Source: an uncultured Flavobacteriales bacterium (GTDB lineage: Bacteria; Bacteroidota; Bacteroidia; Flavobacteriales_G; Salibacteraceae). Taken from it: a stretch of DNA of 64,000 nucleotides. Shown here piece after piece: positions 62,164 through 64,000 of the stretch (positions within the stretch are counted from its first letter, which is position 1; each line of letters begins with the position of its first letter). The notes beneath the pieces are model-generated. The model did no database searches and was not told where the DNA came from. It worked only from the letters and a program-made list of their open reading frames with translations. The DNA is taken from assembly GCA_913062955.1 (NCBI GenBank), contig CAJXZP010000001.1:62001-126000 (forward strand), written 5' to 3'. The position numbers were made by a program, and so were the translations under genes.

Positions 62164-62206
62164 TCATTCCGTAATTCCAGTAATAATAAAATTGAATATT
62201 CAGAAA

Positions 62207-62998
62207 ATGGAAAATAAGTTAGTAGTTCCAACCATGGCCGAATTAACGGCAAAAGGGGAAGCACCAGAGGTTTTGTTTTGGGTAGGCTGTGCCGGTAGTT
62301 TTGATGATAGAGCCAAGAAAATTACCAAAGCATTCGTGAAAATACTTAATAAGGCAGATATTAAATTTGCTGTTTTAGGTACCGAAGAAGCATGTACTGG
62401 AGATCCAGCTAAACGTGCAGGTAATGAGTTCTTGTTCCAAATGCAAGCCATGATGAATATTCAGGTTTTGCAAGGGTATAATATCACCAAAGTGGTAACT
62501 ACCTGTCCGCATTGTTTCAATACCTTGAAAAACGAATATTCAAAGTTAGGTGGGAAGTTTGATGTCGTTCACCATACCCAATTTATTAATGAATTACTCT
62601 CTTCCGGAAAAATAACAGCCGAAGGTGGTGCGTTTAGAGGAAAGAAAATTACATTCCATGATCCGTGTTATTTGGGTAGAGGAAACGATGTGTATGAAGC
62701 CCCTAGAGAAGTATTAAGAAAGATTGATACCACATTGGTAGAGATGGCTCGTTCTCGGAGAAACTCCTTATGCTGTGGAGCCGGTGGCGCGCAAATGTTT
62801 AAAGAGGCCGAAAAAGGAGATAAAGAAATTAATGTTGAACGTACGGAGGATGTACTAGGTGTTAAGGCCGATATAGTAGCCACTGGTTGTGCATTTTGTA
62901 ACACCATGCTTACCGATGGGGTGAAGCATTTCAACAAAGAAGATGACGTTCAAGTAATGGATGTGGCTGAGTTAATTGCAACGGCAGCCGACTTATAA
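62207..62998 (+). CDS. CCG-domain (HdrB-like) iron-sulfur protein
   Basis: 263 residues from the ATG at 62207 (a TTG 15 bases upstream is open but unneeded). Two CCG-type regions: WVGCAGSFDDRAKK with EEACTGDPAKRAGN and TTCPHCFNTLKNE, then DPCYLGRGNDVYEAPREV with SLCCGAGGAQMF and TGCAFCNTML. This is the HdrB/GlpC C-domain that holds a noncubane cluster and handles disulfide or flavin chemistry. 43 bp after the membrane Fe-S protein, so likely its electron partner. Substrate unknown. Confidence 0.87.
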   Translation: MENKLVVPTMAELTAKGEAPEVLFWVGCAGSFDDRAKKITKAFVKILNKADIKFAVLGTEEACTGDPAKRAGNEFLFQMQAMMNIQVLQGYNITKVVTTCPHCFNTLKNEYSKLGGKFDVVHHTQFINELLSSGKITAEGGAFRGKKITFHDPCYLGRGNDVYEAPREVLRKIDTTLVEMARSRRNSLCCGAGGAQMFKEAEKGDKEINVERTEDVLGVKADIVATGCAFCNTMLTDGVKHFNKEDDVQVMDVAELIATAADL

Positions 62999-63005
62999 AT
63001 CGCTT

Positions 63006-63488
63006 ATGAAAATTTTAGCCACTTTACCTGCACATTCTCGCGTTTGGGTATATACTTCCAATAGAGAGTTTACAGAAACCGAAGTGAAACGAATCATCGA
63101 ATTGGGAGTGGAATTTGCCAATTCATGGAAAGTTCACGGAGAGGATTTAAATGCAGGTTTTGAAGTTGTTTACAATCGTTTTTTGGTTTTTGGAGTAGAT
63201 GAGGTGGTAGCCGGAGCTTCAGGATGTAGCATTGATAGTTCAGTTCGGTTGATGACCACTATTGAAAAAGAGTTTAATGCCGTTTTATTGGATAAGTTAA
63301 ATTTGGCATTTCACGGTTCCCAAAATACTATTGAAGTTTTACCCATGTTCGAATTTCAAAAAGAAATGGATAATGGAGGCATCCATTCCGAAACTATCGT
63401 GTTTAATAACTTAGTGGAAACGGTAGGTGAATTAAATAGTTCGTGGGAAATTCCCTTAAAGGCAAGTTGGCATAAACAGTTGTTGTAG
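63006..63488 (+). CDS. Conserved Bacteroidetes protein, commonly misnamed ABC transporter ATPase
   Basis: 160 residues from the ATG at 63006. RVWVYTSNREFTETEVKRI, GASGCSIDSSVRLMTTIEKEF and LLDKLNLAFHG are shared with Bacteroidetes proteins usually labelled ABC transporter ATPase, but I see no Walker A, signature or Walker B motif, so that name is not supported. It comes 7 bp after the CCG protein, in the same operon, and may work with it. True function unknown. Confidence 0.75.
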   Translation: MKILATLPAHSRVWVYTSNREFTETEVKRIIELGVEFANSWKVHGEDLNAGFEVVYNRFLVFGVDEVVAGASGCSIDSSVRLMTTIEKEFNAVLLDKLNLAFHGSQNTIEVLPMFEFQKEMDNGGIHSETIVFNNLVETVGELNSSWEIPLKASWHKQLL

Positions 63489-63513
63489 CAACACATCACA
63501 TAACCTATATTTG
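63483..63513 (+). promoter_or_regulatory. Promoter of the Kazal lipoprotein gene
   Basis: TTG at 63483-63485, 20 nt, then TATATTTG at 63506-63513, an exact TAnnTTTG. The -33 element overlaps the stop codon of the previous gene. A 17-codon ORF at 63535-63588 lies between this promoter and the next gene. Confidence 0.5.
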
Positions 63514-63534
63514 ACGCCATTATTAAAAAAACGG

Positions 63535-63588
63535 ATGCAATATTTAACGATTTTACTCGTCAAAAGGTATCTGGTAAGAAATAGTTAA
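63535..63588 (+). CDS. Possible 17-aa upstream ORF before the Kazal lipoprotein gene
   Basis: ATG at 63535, 17 codons (MQYLTILLVKRYLVRNS), stop TAA at 63586-63588 overlapping the next ATG (TAATG). Too short to judge by composition; the overlap allows translational coupling. Chance is a fair alternative. Confidence 0.2.
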   Translation: MQYLTILLVKRYLVRNS

Positions 63589-63833
63589 TGAAGAAGCTCA
63601 TATTTTTTGTATTACTCCTTGTTACGGTAGTGGCCATTCGATGTTCACAAGACCCACGTAATGATGCTTGTTTTGACGCAGATTTAAAGGCTTCTATGGT
63701 CGATTCGGTATGCATACTCTCTTGTGAAGGGGTATGTGCATGTAACGGAGTTACCTATTGCAATGAATGCGAGGCCATGAAACAGGGGTATGCCGTTCAC
63801 CCTGGAGACACTATTCCGTGTAGCCAGAAATAA
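63588..63833 (+). CDS. Kazal-domain-like Cys-rich lipoprotein
   Basis: 81 residues. Lipoprotein-type signal ending VVAIRC with Cys19. The mature part has CACNGVTYCNECEAMKQGY, which keeps the Kazal core pattern (Cys ... GVTYxNxC), plus further Cys residues for two or three disulfides. Kazal domains inhibit serine proteases; here a surface protease inhibitor is a reasonable guess but not shown. Strong terminator 52 bases after the stop. Confidence 0.78.
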   Translation: MKKLIFFVLLLVTVVAIRCSQDPRNDACFDADLKASMVDSVCILSCEGVCACNGVTYCNECEAMKQGYAVHPGDTIPCSQK

Positions 63834-63884
63834 TCACTTTAAATAATGTTTATTCATTTTGAATAAATGAAAACTAGATTGAGT

Positions 63885-63918
63885 TACCGCTTGTGAATTA
63901 CACAAGCGGTATTTTTTT
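63885..63918 (+). terminator. Terminator of the Kazal lipoprotein gene
   Basis: TACCGCTTGTG / CACAAGCGGTA, perfect 11-bp stem, AATTA loop, followed by seven T residues. Confidence 0.92.
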
Positions 63919-63985
63919 GTCCTATAATTAACTAGCTTTGACTTGAATCAATTTGGCATCTATACTATACTAAAATAAACTTCAT

Positions 63986-64000
63986 ATGAGTACCTTAAAA
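63986..64000 (+). CDS. Possible start of a further gene, cut by the window edge
   Basis: ATG at 63986 followed by four open codons (STLK) before the window ends, preceded by an AT-rich leader (TAAAATAAAC) like those of other genes here. Nothing can be said about its product. Confidence 0.3.

Noticed and set aside
61935-62264. 109-codon minus-strand frame
   Set aside because: Antisense shadow across the end of the Fe-S protein gene; no family features.
63006-63488. Label ABC transporter ATPase
   Set aside because: No Walker A, signature or Walker B motif can be seen in the 160 residues.

Overview
This window looks like chromosomal DNA from a marine or freshwater Flavobacteriales-type member of the Bacteroidetes. 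The coding is AT-rich. Intergenic regions carry the Bacteroidetes promoter -7 box TAnnTTTG. There are type IX secretion (T9SS) sorting domains of both kinds (type A on a subtilisin, gliding/type B on a 1513-residue adhesin-like protein), a PorP/SprF protein, DUF4835, DUF7948 and DUF1573 modules, ATP-type PEP carboxykinase and a serine-palmitoyltransferase-like enzyme. I cannot assign a genus from the sequence alone. Nearly all of the window is ordinary core genome. No prophage, insertion sequence or CRISPR array was seen.

Layout. 1-4000: the 3' part of a giant TPR/coiled-coil protein, a P460-type cytochrome lipoprotein, and a decayed T9SS cargo gene. 4000-9800: a MutS2-like ATPase facing the operon bamD-rpoZ-coaBC-DUF4835. 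9750-12250: a serine-palmitoyltransferase-like gene, then about 0.7 kb of repeat-rich non-coding DNA (heptamer repeat, 37-nt palindrome, structured element), then the RNase P RNA gene on the minus strand. 12250-17100: a sodium/solute symporter and the chain DUF2520-kdsC-prenyltransferase-maf. 17100-17250: a candidate structured small RNA. 17300-22000: thioredoxin, a thioesterase, and serC-serA-HAD-rluA. 21800-28000: an MscS channel, an S4 protein, an LPP20-like lipoprotein, pckA and DUF423. 28000-36100: fabG with a VWA membrane protein, a T9SS subtilisin, and a RecB/AddA-like helicase-nuclease. 36000-46500: a hybrid histidine kinase, two DinB proteins, mazG, an NqrM-like small protein, an alpha/beta hydrolase, a heme-binding protein, a class A PBP, a CarboxypepD_reg protein and DUF1272. 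46500-54400: a three-gene T9SS/gliding-type surface unit. 54500-64000: secreted MsrA, the lptD-DUF1684 pair, and amidase-MCE-membrane Fe-S protein-CCG protein-DUF-Kazal lipoprotein.

How the genes work together. Many belong to envelope building: bamD, lptD and kdsC for outer membrane and LPS; PBP1 and amidase for peptidoglycan; MCE for lipid traffic; the SPT-like enzyme for sphingo- or sulfonolipids; PorP/SprF and OmpA-like proteins for T9SS-linked surface display. Convergent genes are packed extremely tightly; two pairs share a palindromic TTAA as both stop codons. Several genes have a TAnnTTTG box only 4-5 nt before the start codon, which predicts leaderless mRNAs.

Most worth a second look: the ~110-nt candidate RNA at 17105-17217, the structured element beside rnpB (11630-11728), the OmpA-DUF1573 fusion in the T9SS trio, the MCE / Hdr-like electron-transfer cluster, and the pseudogene at 3582-3995. 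All functional calls are from reading motifs and remembered family features; no database search was run.
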